Source: JANXSD01 sp043758125
GTDB lineage: Bacteria; Bacteroidota; Bacteroidia; AKYH767-A; OLB10
Reading direction: 5' to 3'
NCBI GenBank assembly: GCA_043758125.1
Contig: JAYVOC010000277.1
Span: 1 to 6,871 of the forward strand
DNA: 6,871 nucleotides
Under the pieces are notes generated by a model. It was not told where the DNA came from and ran no database searches. It saw only the letters and a program-made list of their open reading frames with translations. Shown here piece after piece: positions 1 through 5,379 of the stretch. Both the position numbers and the translations under genes were made by a program. The stretch's first letter is position 1. Each line of letters starts with the position of its first letter.

Positions 1-146
1 GGCAAGCTGTGCAACATGGCCTTCATTGTGCGTCCTCCGGACGCAACGAAGCCTTAGCTGTTAGCAGCTGTGCTTCTCTCGCCACGAAGCTGTGTCCTCC
101 GAAGTCCGCACATATTTTTTCCGAAGCGAATTACATTCTTCATGAT
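1..146. other. Non-coding GC-rich tail downstream of the nuclease-like gene
   Basis: No convincing reading frame is present. The stretch is clearly more GC-rich than the rest of the window and contains short inverted repeats: a 7-bp stem (TGCGTCC at 29-35 with GGACGCA at 39-45, 3-nt loop) and a 5-bp stem (AGCTG at 56-60 with CAGCT at 65-69). The word CGAAG recurs four times (in ACGAAGCC, ACGAAGCT, CCGAAGTC and CCGAAGCG). It directly abuts the stop codon of the minus-strand gene, as the comparable tail at 1701-1842 does for the lipoprotein gene. It could act as a transcript 3' end or be a dispersed repeat. That role is inference; only the sequence features are seen. Confidence 0.4.
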
Positions 147-1079
147 TTACTTCAAACTTATTTTGTGTTGAATTAATTTTCTTGTCAGCACCTCTTCTAA
201 ATTATTTATCTCCGAATTAGATAATTCAATGAGTGGAAACTCATACTTTTTGTAAATCTCAAGTTTCTTTTTCTTCCGTTCTAAATATTTAGGGTCGTCT
301 TCAAGTCCCCAAAACTCAATATAAACTTGCGGTCTGTTGTTTCCTGATGGAATGTAAAAGTCGCAATACACATCTTCTTCAATTGGAAGTTTTCTTTCGT
401 AAGCATGAACAATTCCGTTAATGTAAAGGAAGTTGTCAATTGACATTTCAGAAATTGACCTTACATAATGTCCATCAAATGTTCGGTGCTTTGCAGGGAA
501 CTTCTCTCTAAAAGTATCATGGTATTCTGTCTGCGAAGGAGTGGGAGTTGTTGGAGTAGAAGGAGTAACCGTTGTTACCGATTTAGTTTCTATCTTTTGT
601 TCTGTCGGTGTTTCGCCAAAGAACTCTAACAATCTTTTGTTTTGTAAAATTGTCGCTGGCCAAATTACAAAGTAGTTACCCGATGTTTCATGCTCACGCT
701 GTCTGCCGCCAACACTTTTACCCAACTTTGTTATTTCCCAACCAGCAACATCCTTTTCAATAAAACCTAATTCAGAAAGTATTAAGTTGATTCGTTGTGC
801 TGAAACATCAAAGTGTTTGCTAAGTGCTGTTGAACTTAAAAATTTTGTTGTGTCTGCTTGTTGTTGTCCACCGTTGAGAGAAATGTTTTCAGGCCACACT
901 ACAAACTCTCCGAACTTCGGGTTTGTTCTTGTCTGCCCGCCTTTTTGTTTTCCTACTTCAGTTAAAGTCCACTTGTCGCTTTTTTTTTCAATCCAACCAA
1001 GTCCTTTGAGCTTGTCAAAAAGTTCAGCAGGTTTGATGTCAAGTTCGTTTGCAAGTGCTGTCGTTGAAATGTAGTCCAT
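147..1079 (-). CDS. Tandem HTH-like repeats plus PD-(D/E)XK nuclease-like domain protein
   Basis: This 310-residue protein has a clear modular layout. Residues about 4-66 and 80-143 are two copies of one module: an ISTTALANEL / LSSTALSKHF helix, then a GLGWIEK / ELGFIEK turn, a W-x-[LI]-T strand, GK..GG, and a closing FVVWP / FVIWP. Each copy resembles a winged-helix fold. Residues about 157-185 form a Thr/Pro/Ser-rich linker. The C-terminal part (about 188-310) carries a restriction-endonuclease-like pattern: RSISEMSID (E211), YCDFYIP (D240), YIEFWG (E255) and a lysine cluster K269-K272, followed by IYKKYEFPLIEL. That spacing matches PD-(D/E)XK domains such as those at the ends of some helicases and in many small bacterial proteins. 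It suggests a DNA-binding nuclease, perhaps in repair or defence, but the substrate is unknown. It is cytoplasmic, with no signal peptide. It has its own promoter and no operon partner. The start is supported by the promoter 23 bases upstream and by the repeat beginning at residue 4. Gene confidence is high; function is inferred from motifs. Confidence 0.87.
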   Translation of the reverse strand: MDYISTTALANELDIKPAELFDKLKGLGWIEKKSDKWTLTEVGKQKGGQTRTNPKFGEFVVWPENISLNGGQQQADTTKFLSSTALSKHFDVSAQRINLILSELGFIEKDVAGWEITKLGKSVGGRQREHETSGNYFVIWPATILQNKRLLEFFGETPTEQKIETKSVTTVTPSTPTTPTPSQTEYHDTFREKFPAKHRTFDGHYVRSISEMSIDNFLYINGIVHAYERKLPIEEDVYCDFYIPSGNNRPQVYIEFWGLEDDPKYLERKKKKLEIYKKYEFPLIELSNSEINNLEEVLTRKLIQHKISLK

Positions 1080-1101
1080 AGAGTTTTTAATTATTGTTTG
1101 T

Positions 1102-1131
1102 CAAAGTTAATTTCTTGCAGTCAGTTTCAAG
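1102..1131 (-). promoter_or_regulatory. Bacteroidetes-type promoter of the nuclease-like gene
   Basis: On the minus strand the sequence TAACTTTG (1109 down to 1102) matches the Bacteroidetes -7 consensus TAnnTTTG exactly. A CTTG at 1131-1128 stands 18 bases upstream, near the usual TTTG -33 position. Transcription would start roughly 5-10 bases downstream, giving a short A/T-rich leader of about 15-20 bases with no Shine-Dalgarno sequence before the ATG at 1079. Confidence 0.6.
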
Positions 1132-1159
1132 TTAGCTCTGTCGTCATAGCATTGCAGGT

Positions 1160-1186
1160 AACGTCAGACTGTGAATTAACCTTACA
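1160..1186 (+). repeat. Left inverted repeat of the decayed IS
   Basis: This 27-base arm begins AACGTCAG and matches the reverse complement of 1683-1709 at 22 of 27 positions, with mismatches at arm positions 9, 10, 17, 18 and 23. It lies 86 bases upstream of the transposase ATG. It most likely is the terminal inverted repeat. An alternative is that it belongs to a larger dispersed repeat, because a further inverted match (CATTGCA at 1150-1156, TGCAATG at 1719-1725) lies outside both arms. Confidence 0.6.
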
Positions 1187-1272
1187 ATCTGTTTAATAAT
1201 TTTTTCATAAGTAATTGCATAAAAGTAGAATATTTCAATCAAGATTTCGTATCGTGAAATAAATTAAAAGGA

Positions 1273-1642
1273 ATGAATTTCATTACTACGCAAGATCGTT
1301 TTCAGATTTTGCTCAGCTCATTGGAAGATAAAATAGGTGTTGATAATCCTGTTCGTTTTGTGGATGCTTTTGTGGAGCATTTCGGATGACAATCACAAAA
1401 TCCAAAAAGTAAATGGAGAAATGAGTTTAATAATGATTGTTTATAGCATCAAACGAACCATCAATATTCTTGGGTTACAAAATTTAATAGCAAATCTAAT
1501 AAAATGGACTCTGGACTACAAAAAGATTGGCTGGCTTAATACACTTTTAACTTATTTTAAGCAGGTATGGGGATATCAAAAAATAAAAGCAATATTGTTA
1601 TTTAATCATTTACTATCGGTAAATCGCACTGTAAATAGTTAA
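1273..1642 (+). pseudogene. Transposase remnant, IS1182-like, middle deleted and frameshifted
   Basis: The ATG at 1273, preceded by a purine-rich AAAAGGA, opens 38 codons reading MNFITTQDRFQILLSSLEDK, then IGVDNPVRFVDAFVEHFG and a stop at 1387-1389. This is the characteristic N-terminus of IS1182-type transposases (DUF772 / InsH N-terminal region, with the DNPVR-x-[IV]-DAFV signature). From about 1406 a different frame gives KVNGEMSLIMIVYSIKRTIN followed by ILGLQNLIANL, ending at 1642. That matches the extreme C-terminus of the same proteins, normally G-E-x-SL...YN[LI]-[RK]R...LG. The DDE catalytic core that should lie between is absent, so the product is dead. A 101-residue open frame from 1337 covers the C-terminal piece but starts with out-of-frame translation of the N-terminal piece, so it is not a gene. 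Confidence 0.75.
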
Positions 1643-1682
1643 GAAGATTTTAACTTGAATAATTAATTGAAAAATTTATATG

Positions 1683-1709
1683 TGTAGGGTTTTTTCACAA
1701 CCTGACGTT
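1683..1709 (-). repeat. Right inverted repeat of the decayed IS
   Basis: This arm is the partner of 1160-1186. Read on the minus strand it begins AACGTCAGG and continues with TGTGAA and AACC in register with the left arm, 22 of 27 positions identical. It lies 40 bases beyond the transposase remnant's stop codon. No target duplication is evident outside it. Confidence 0.6.
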
Positions 1710-1842
1710 TATAGGGTTTGCAATGTTGCGGATTTTTAGCACTAAAGTTCATACGAAGCACAAATGCAGAACCTTGCACAAATGTTTCTACGAAGCACGT
1801 AAGCCGCCATATTGACAAACCGATGTTGTGCGTGCTACTTTT
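1701..1842. repeat. Non-coding dispersed-type repeat region beside the lipoprotein gene
   Basis: No reading frame is supported. Two internal direct repeats are visible: TACGAAGCAC at 1752-1761 and 1789-1798, and GCACAAATG at 1758-1766 and 1776-1784. The right end (GCCGCCATATTGACAAACCG, then ATGTTGTGCG) resembles sequences that I recall recurring between accessory genes in Bacteroidetes genomes, though I cannot search for copies here. It abuts the stop codon of the minus-strand lipoprotein gene, mirroring the GC-rich tail at 1-146. It overlaps the right inverted repeat of the IS remnant by a few bases. It may be a cassette-type recombination site or a transcript 3' end. Both readings are inference. 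Confidence 0.45.
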
Positions 1843-2343
1843 TTAGTTTTCCTTTGGAAGTTCAGACGCATGATAATAACCAAGTTGCCAATTATTGTCA
1901 ATACGTTGCCATAAAATTGTTTCCGCTATTGGTCCCTGCATTAAGGTATTACCGTCACTCATTATGATGGTTAAGTTAATAGAAAGTGTAACTAAAACAT
2001 TGTCTGCGTTTATAAAGTTAAAGTCACGGCTTGCTACTTTATAGTCCATGTTTTTCAATCTTTTCTCATCAACCATTTTTTTATATCTTGTCTCAAGTGC
2101 TTCATAGGTTTCAATTTTCCCGTTCTTAATGCATCGGAAATCAGGGGAATTTAAATCTATTGATAATGCTTTCATAAATTCACCTTGTTTATATAACGTT
2201 ATCAGATTAGTTTCGGTTTGTATAATTTCTGATTTGATTTTTTCTTTGTCCATTGTATTATTCTTTGAATTGTTATGATTTGTTTTGCATGATGTTATTA
2301 CCATTGTCAAAATAACGAAAGTAAGGATTGTTAATCTGTTCAT
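1843..2343 (-). CDS. Lipoprotein with SnoaL/DUF4440-like (NTF2-like) domain
   Basis: This 166-residue protein starts with a type II signal peptide: MNR, a hydrophobic stretch (residues 4-17) and the lipobox ITSC, with C19 as the predicted lipidated residue. The mature protein is therefore probably anchored in the inner or outer membrane, facing the periplasm. Residues about 35-160 fit the small NTF2-like alpha+beta fold of the DUF4440/SnoaL group. There is an N-terminal helix with LYKQGEFMKALSIDL, a central DFRCIKNGKIETYEAL segment typical of the 'd.f..v.nGk..t.e.l' pattern, beta strands at 115-128, and a closing ETILWQR..NNWQLGYYHAS (residues 141-160) with the usual W and HxS ending. Proteins of this group bind small ligands or act as stress-related accessory proteins; no catalytic residue can be named. 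The promoter is immediately upstream and no other gene shares the transcript. An internal Met at residue 31 would remove the signal peptide, so the first ATG is preferred. Confidence 0.87.
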   Translation of the reverse strand: MNRLTILTFVILTMVITSCKTNHNNSKNNTMDKEKIKSEIIQTETNLITLYKQGEFMKALSIDLNSPDFRCIKNGKIETYEALETRYKKMVDEKRLKNMDYKVASRDFNFINADNVLVTLSINLTIIMSDGNTLMQGPIAETILWQRIDNNWQLGYYHASELPKEN

Positions 2344-2361
2344 TGTCTATTTGTTTTTTGT

Positions 2362-2391
2362 CAAAATAAATTTCTTCGGTAAAGATTCAAA
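2362..2391 (-). promoter_or_regulatory. Bacteroidetes-type promoter of the lipoprotein gene
   Basis: On the minus strand a TTTG (2391 down to 2388) is followed 19 bases later by TATTTTG (2368 down to 2362). The -33 box and spacing are ideal for the Bacteroidetes consensus, while the -7 box is one T short of TAnnTTTG. The predicted leader is about 10-15 bases, A-rich (GACAAAAAACAAATAGACA before the ATG), and has no Shine-Dalgarno sequence. Confidence 0.55.
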
Positions 2392-2460
2392 TTTGGACTA
2401 CTTAACAAGCATGACGCACAACTATTTTATTAACGAATATACCAATTCAAATTCATTTTT
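2392..2460. other. A/T-rich spacer before the tandem array
   Basis: I see no gene here. A plus-strand open frame running across 2285-2614 passes through this spacer and into the tandem array, but it has no family resemblance and is antisense to the lipoprotein gene start. The bases just before 2461 (CAAATTCATTTTT) do not match the repeat unit, so the array starts abruptly. Confidence 0.4.
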
Positions 2461-3015
2461 CAAACACGTACATCCGACTACAAACATTTATTATTCGATA
2501 ACTAAAATTGTATTTGCTAATTTAGTTGCCAAAAACCAAAATTTTTCGCTAAAAAAAATCGCCCAGAAAGGTACAAACACTTACCCCCAACTACAAACAA
2601 TTATTATTCGATAATTAAAATTTTATTCGCTAATTTAGTTGACAAAAGCCAAATTTTTCGCTAAAAAAAACCGCCCGTAAAGGTGCAAACACGTACATCC
2701 GACTACAAACATTTAATATTCGATAACTAAAATTGTATTCGTTAATTTAGTTGACAAAAACCAAAATTTTTCGCTAAAAAAAATACTAGATTATCCAATT
2801 TCAAACACTTACATCCGACTACAAACATTTAATATTCGATAATTGATTTTTTTTCGCTAATTTAGTTGACAAAAGCCAAATTTTTCGCTAAAAAAAACCG
2901 CCCGTAAAGGTGCAAACACATACATCCGACTACAAACATTTATTATTCGATAATTGATTTTTTATTTGCTAATTTAGTTGACAAAAACTAAAAATTTCGT
3001 TAGAAAAAAATCGCG
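2461..3015. repeat. Tandem array, five copies of a ~113-bp A/T-rich unit
   Basis: Units begin with CAAACAC at 2461, 2574, 2686, 2802 and 2913, giving lengths of 113, 112, 116, 111 and about 103 bases. Each contains, in order: ACATCCGACTACAAACATTT (altered in unit 2), ATTCGATAA, a T-rich stretch, TAATTTAGTTGACAAAA (one base changed in unit 1), a CCAAA...TTTTTCGCTAAAAAA block, and in units 1, 2 and 4 a CGCCC-x-x-AAAGGT block. Units 2 and 4 share a perfectly identical 67-base segment (2626-2692 and 2853-2919, offset 227). Units 1 and 3 also resemble each other, which suggests duplication of a two-unit block. Unit lengths are not multiples of three, so the array is not coding. In units 1-3 AACTAAAATT-like and AATTTAGTT segments can pair as a hairpin; this is weakened in units 4-5. 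Unit 5 degrades into the DUF4476 remnant. Confidence 0.88.
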
Positions 3016-3285
3016 CTCAGTAAAATAAAATGTTCGATTGCCAAAAAAAATTTCGATAGTGCACGATTACAATTAGCGCATAAGGCGGTTCGTACAAATC
3101 CAATGAATATTGAACAGATCGCTGAATTAATGAGCGTACTCTCCTTCGAATCTAGTAGAATGGATTTAGCCAAGTTCGCCTATAAATATTCCGTTGATCC
3201 TCAGAACTATTATTTGCTTTATGATTCATTGGGCTTCGAAAACTGTGTAATCGAACTTAGTAATTTCATCAATCATCACTCATAA
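3004..3285 (+). pseudogene. 5'-truncated DUF4476 domain gene
   Basis: The frame is open from just after a TAG at 3001-3003 to the TAA at 3283-3285. Its C-terminal part is a good DUF4476 domain: SIAKKNFDSARLQLAHKAV (from 3034), then IEQIAELMSVLSFESSRMDL, AKFAYKYSVDPQNYYLLYD, and SLGFENCVIELSNFI. The hallmarks are FDS.RL, the SFE-S-R...AK-AY segment, D-x-x-NYY, and F-E...L..[YF]I. The only in-frame ATG (3103) lies inside the domain, after its first helix, and no ATG, GTG or TTG exists upstream in this frame. A usual DUF4476 protein has further N-terminal sequence, often an export signal. Either the gene has lost its 5' end to the neighbouring tandem array, or an A8 run (3043-3050) hides a frameshift: an ATG at 3030 reads MFDCQKK and enters this frame if one A is removed. 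DUF4476 has no established biochemical function. A 60-residue product from ATG 3103 is possible but would be an incomplete domain. Confidence 0.65.
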
Positions 3286-3448
3286 ACCCCACGAGATATT
3301 CCCATAAGTGCGACCGATGCCAACTCGATGCATTTTTTTTGTTAAAAGTTGTTCAAAATTCACTTGTATTTTCTATTTTTCAGCGATCGACTATCAGCCT
3401 TAAAACTGTATTTTTGCAATCATTATCTTTCAGCAGAATTAAAACATT
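3286..3448. other. Intergenic leader between DUF4476 remnant and korA
   Basis: No gene is seen. An eight-T run at about 3333-3340 has no convincing GC stem in front, so I do not call a terminator. A/T-rich sequence from 3340 to 3380 precedes the korA promoter. The last 32 bases form the probable korA leader, which has no strong Shine-Dalgarno sequence. Confidence 0.4.
3409..3416 (+). promoter_or_regulatory. korA promoter -7 element
   Basis: TATTTTTG is an exact match to the Bacteroidetes -7 consensus TAnnTTTG and lies 32 bases before the korA ATG. No TTTG is found at the expected -33 spacing (3386-3389 reads ATCG-like sequence), so only the downstream box is supported. It is the natural start point of a korA-korB transcript. 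Confidence 0.5.
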
Positions 3449-5296
3449 ATGGAACAACAAAATCAGGTTCTCGACAATGTAATCATCAAGTTTGCAGGTG
3501 ATTCAGGCGACGGGATGCAACTTACAGGAACACAATTCACCAATACGGCTGCCCTTTTTGGCAACGATCTTAGCACTTTCCCCGATTTTCCAGCCGAGAT
3601 TCGCGCCCCACAAGGAACGATTCCTGGAGTTTCGGGATATCAATTACATTTCGGCAGTGTAAATATTTTTACTCCTGGCGACGAATGCGATGTGCTTGTA
3701 GCAATGAACGCCGCAGCTCTTAAAGCAAACATGCGTCATCTAAAAAAAGGCGGAACAATTATCGCTAACTCTGATGGTTTCGATCATAAAAATTTGCGTC
3801 TTGCCAACTTTACAGAAGGTGCAAACCCAATTTTAGATGGATCATTAGATGGTTTTCGCCTTATCACGATTGACGTTACAAAAATGACGCGTGCTGCATT
3901 GGCAGAATCAACTCTTGGTATTAAAGAAATTGATCGTGCAAAAAATATGTTTGTACTCGGATTCCTTTATTGGATGTACAACCGTGACATGAATTTCACT
4001 ATTAAATTCTTGACAGAAAAATTCAGCAAGAAACAAGATGTGCTTGATGCAAATTTAAAAGTGTTGCAAGCAGGTTATAATTATGGCGATACTACAGAAA
4101 CCGCTACTTCTCGCTTTACTGTAAATCCAGCGCCAATGCCTCCAGGAGTTTATCGTAACATCATGGGTAACCAAGCTGCTGCGATAGGATTGATTGCTGC
4201 ATCACAAAAATCTGGTCTCGAATTATTTTATGGTACGTATCCTATCACACCTGCTACAGATATTTTGCATGAACTCGCGAAGTATAAAAATTATGGTGTT
4301 AAAACTTTTCAAGCAGAAGATGAGATTGCAGCAATCTGTGCTACAATTGGTGCTTCTTTCGGAGGTAAATTAGCTGTTACAGCATCATCAGGTCCGGGCA
4401 TCGCGCTTAAAGCAGAAGCAATGGGACTTGCATTAATGTTAGAGTTGCCACTCGTAATTATCAATGTTCAACGTGGTGGACCATCAACAGGTCTTCCAAC
4501 AAAAACTGAACAGAGTGATCTTTTTCAAGCACTATATGGTCGTAATGGTGAAGCACCAATTCCTGTTATTGCTTCTATGTCGCCAGCAGATTGTTTTCAT
4601 GCAGTGTATGAAGCGTGTCGCTTAGCAATTGAATTTATGACTCCCGTTATTTTCCTTAGTGATGGATTTTTAGCAAACGGTTCAGAGCCTTGGAGATTTC
4701 CGAAAGCAGAAGATCTGAATCCTATCACAGCGAAATTTGCAACAGAGAAAAATGATGGTGAAAGATATCTGCCGTACAAGCGTGATGAAAAACTTGCTCG
4801 TCCGTGGGCTTTACCAGGTACTGCAGGATTAGAACATCGCATTGGAGGATTAGAAAAACAACATGAAACTGGAAACATCAGTTACGATCCAGAGAATCAC
4901 GAATTCATGGTGAACATGCGCGCTGCTAAAGTTGCTAGGATTGCTGATTTTACTCCACCGCAAAAATTAGATAGCGGTAATGAAAAAGGAAAATTATTAA
5001 TTATAGGATGGGGCTCTACTTATGGACCTATCAAAGGTGCTGTGCGTGATGCGAGAGCAAAAGGTTATGATGTGAGTCATGCACAAATACGTTACATGAA
5101 TCCATTACCTAAAAATCTTGGCGAGATACTTTATAATTTCGATCAAGTATTAATTCCAGAAATGAATACAGGACAATTGTTATCAATCATTCGTGATAAA
5201 TATATGATCCCTGCAATTGGATTAAATAAAGTTAAAGGAATGCCATTTAGTTCGAGTGAGATTCTTGAAAAGATTGAAGCATTACAAAAAAAATAA
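3449..5296 (+). CDS. korA: 2-oxoglutarate (2-oxoacid):ferredoxin oxidoreductase, fused gamma-alpha subunit
   Basis: This 615-residue protein is the large subunit of a cytoplasmic TPP-dependent enzyme that oxidatively decarboxylates a 2-oxoacid with CoA, giving acyl-CoA, CO2 and a reduced low-potential acceptor. Residues about 10-210 are the gamma domain, with GDSGDGMQLTG (17-27), FPDFPAEIRAP and GVSGYQLHFGS. Residues about 235-490 are the alpha pyrophosphate/pyrimidine domain. It carries YPITPATD (264-271, the conserved YPITP motif), FQAEDEIAA with the Glu expected to contact TPP, TASSGPG (311-317) and RGGPSTGLPTKTEQSD (341-356). Residues about 512-610 are the C-terminal transketolase-like domain II, with IGWGSTYGPI and the EMNTGQL (571-577) signature. 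The length is usual for the two-subunit Kor type. 2-Oxoglutarate is the most likely substrate by family resemblance, but broad 2-oxoacid use cannot be excluded from sequence. korB follows after 83 bases on the same strand. Confidence 0.95.
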   Translation: MEQQNQVLDNVIIKFAGDSGDGMQLTGTQFTNTAALFGNDLSTFPDFPAEIRAPQGTIPGVSGYQLHFGSVNIFTPGDECDVLVAMNAAALKANMRHLKKGGTIIANSDGFDHKNLRLANFTEGANPILDGSLDGFRLITIDVTKMTRAALAESTLGIKEIDRAKNMFVLGFLYWMYNRDMNFTIKFLTEKFSKKQDVLDANLKVLQAGYNYGDTTETATSRFTVNPAPMPPGVYRNIMGNQAAAIGLIAASQKSGLELFYGTYPITPATDILHELAKYKNYGVKTFQAEDEIAAICATIGASFGGKLAVTASSGPGIALKAEAMGLALMLELPLVIINVQRGGPSTGLPTKTEQSDLFQALYGRNGEAPIPVIASMSPADCFHAVYEACRLAIEFMTPVIFLSDGFLANGSEPWRFPKAEDLNPITAKFATEKNDGERYLPYKRDEKLARPWALPGTAGLEHRIGGLEKQHETGNISYDPENHEFMVNMRAAKVARIADFTPPQKLDSGNEKGKLLIIGWGSTYGPIKGAVRDARAKGYDVSHAQIRYMNPLPKNLGEILYNFDQVLIPEMNTGQLLSIIRDKYMIPAIGLNKVKGMPFSSSEILEKIEALQKK

Positions 5297-5314
5297 TTTC
5301 AAAACCGTTTGTTT

Positions 5315-5346
5315 GCAATGCATGATTTAATGTTCATTGTGATTGC
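5315..5346 (+). other. Possible imperfect hairpin in the korA-korB gap
   Basis: GCAAT (5315-5319) can pair with ATTGC (5342-5346) and ATGA (5322-5325) with TCAT (5334-5337), separated by an asymmetric internal loop. There is no T-run after it, so it is unlikely to terminate transcription. It might act in RNA processing or stability between the two subunit genes. The signal is weak and could be chance in A/T-rich DNA. The rest of the 83-base gap (5297-5379) shows no clear promoter or ribosome binding site. Confidence 0.22.
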
Positions 5347-5379
5347 TGATAAACATAAAAAAATAACCATCCACAACTG

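Larger units (their letters stand above)
1160..1709 (+). mobile_element. Internally deleted IS1182-type insertion sequence
   Basis: A 550-bp segment is bounded by imperfect 27-bp inverted repeats (22 of 27 positions match) and contains only the two ends of a transposase gene. Full-length elements of this family encode a protein of roughly 400-500 residues, so around 300 codons have been lost. No clear target-site duplication is visible beside the repeats. The element cannot make active transposase, but could be mobilised in trans if intact copies exist elsewhere. Family assignment rests on recognising the transposase N- and C-terminal sequences. The exact element boundaries are inferred from the inverted repeats. 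Confidence 0.65.

Noticed and set aside
787..1074. Plus-strand open frame opposite the nuclease-like gene
   Set aside because: It is a shadow of the minus-strand gene, which has a promoter and a clear domain architecture. The shadow shows no family features.
1337..1642. 101-residue plus-strand protein as a real gene
   Set aside because: Its first part is the out-of-frame translation of the transposase N-terminus and its second part is the transposase C-terminus. It is IS debris.
2285..2614. Plus-strand open frame of 109 codons
   Set aside because: It is antisense to the lipoprotein gene's signal peptide and then runs through the tandem array, whose units are not multiples of three. It has no family resemblance.
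2461..3015. CRISPR array
   Set aside because: The whole ~113-base unit is repeated, including the parts that would be spacers. There is no short constant repeat with unique spacers and no cas gene in the window.
3103..3285. ATG 3103 as the genuine start of an intact 60-residue DUF4476 protein
   Set aside because: The domain signature continues upstream of this ATG (FDSARLQLAHKAV), so a start here would cut off the first part of the domain. I list it as a truncated gene instead.
3318..3342. Intrinsic terminator before the eight-T run
   Set aside because: The sequence before the T-run has a direct repeat (CGATG twice) rather than an inverted one, so no stable stem forms.
4597..4878. Minus-strand open frame inside korA
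   Set aside because: It lies wholly antisense within the conserved korA coding sequence and has no recognisable domain.
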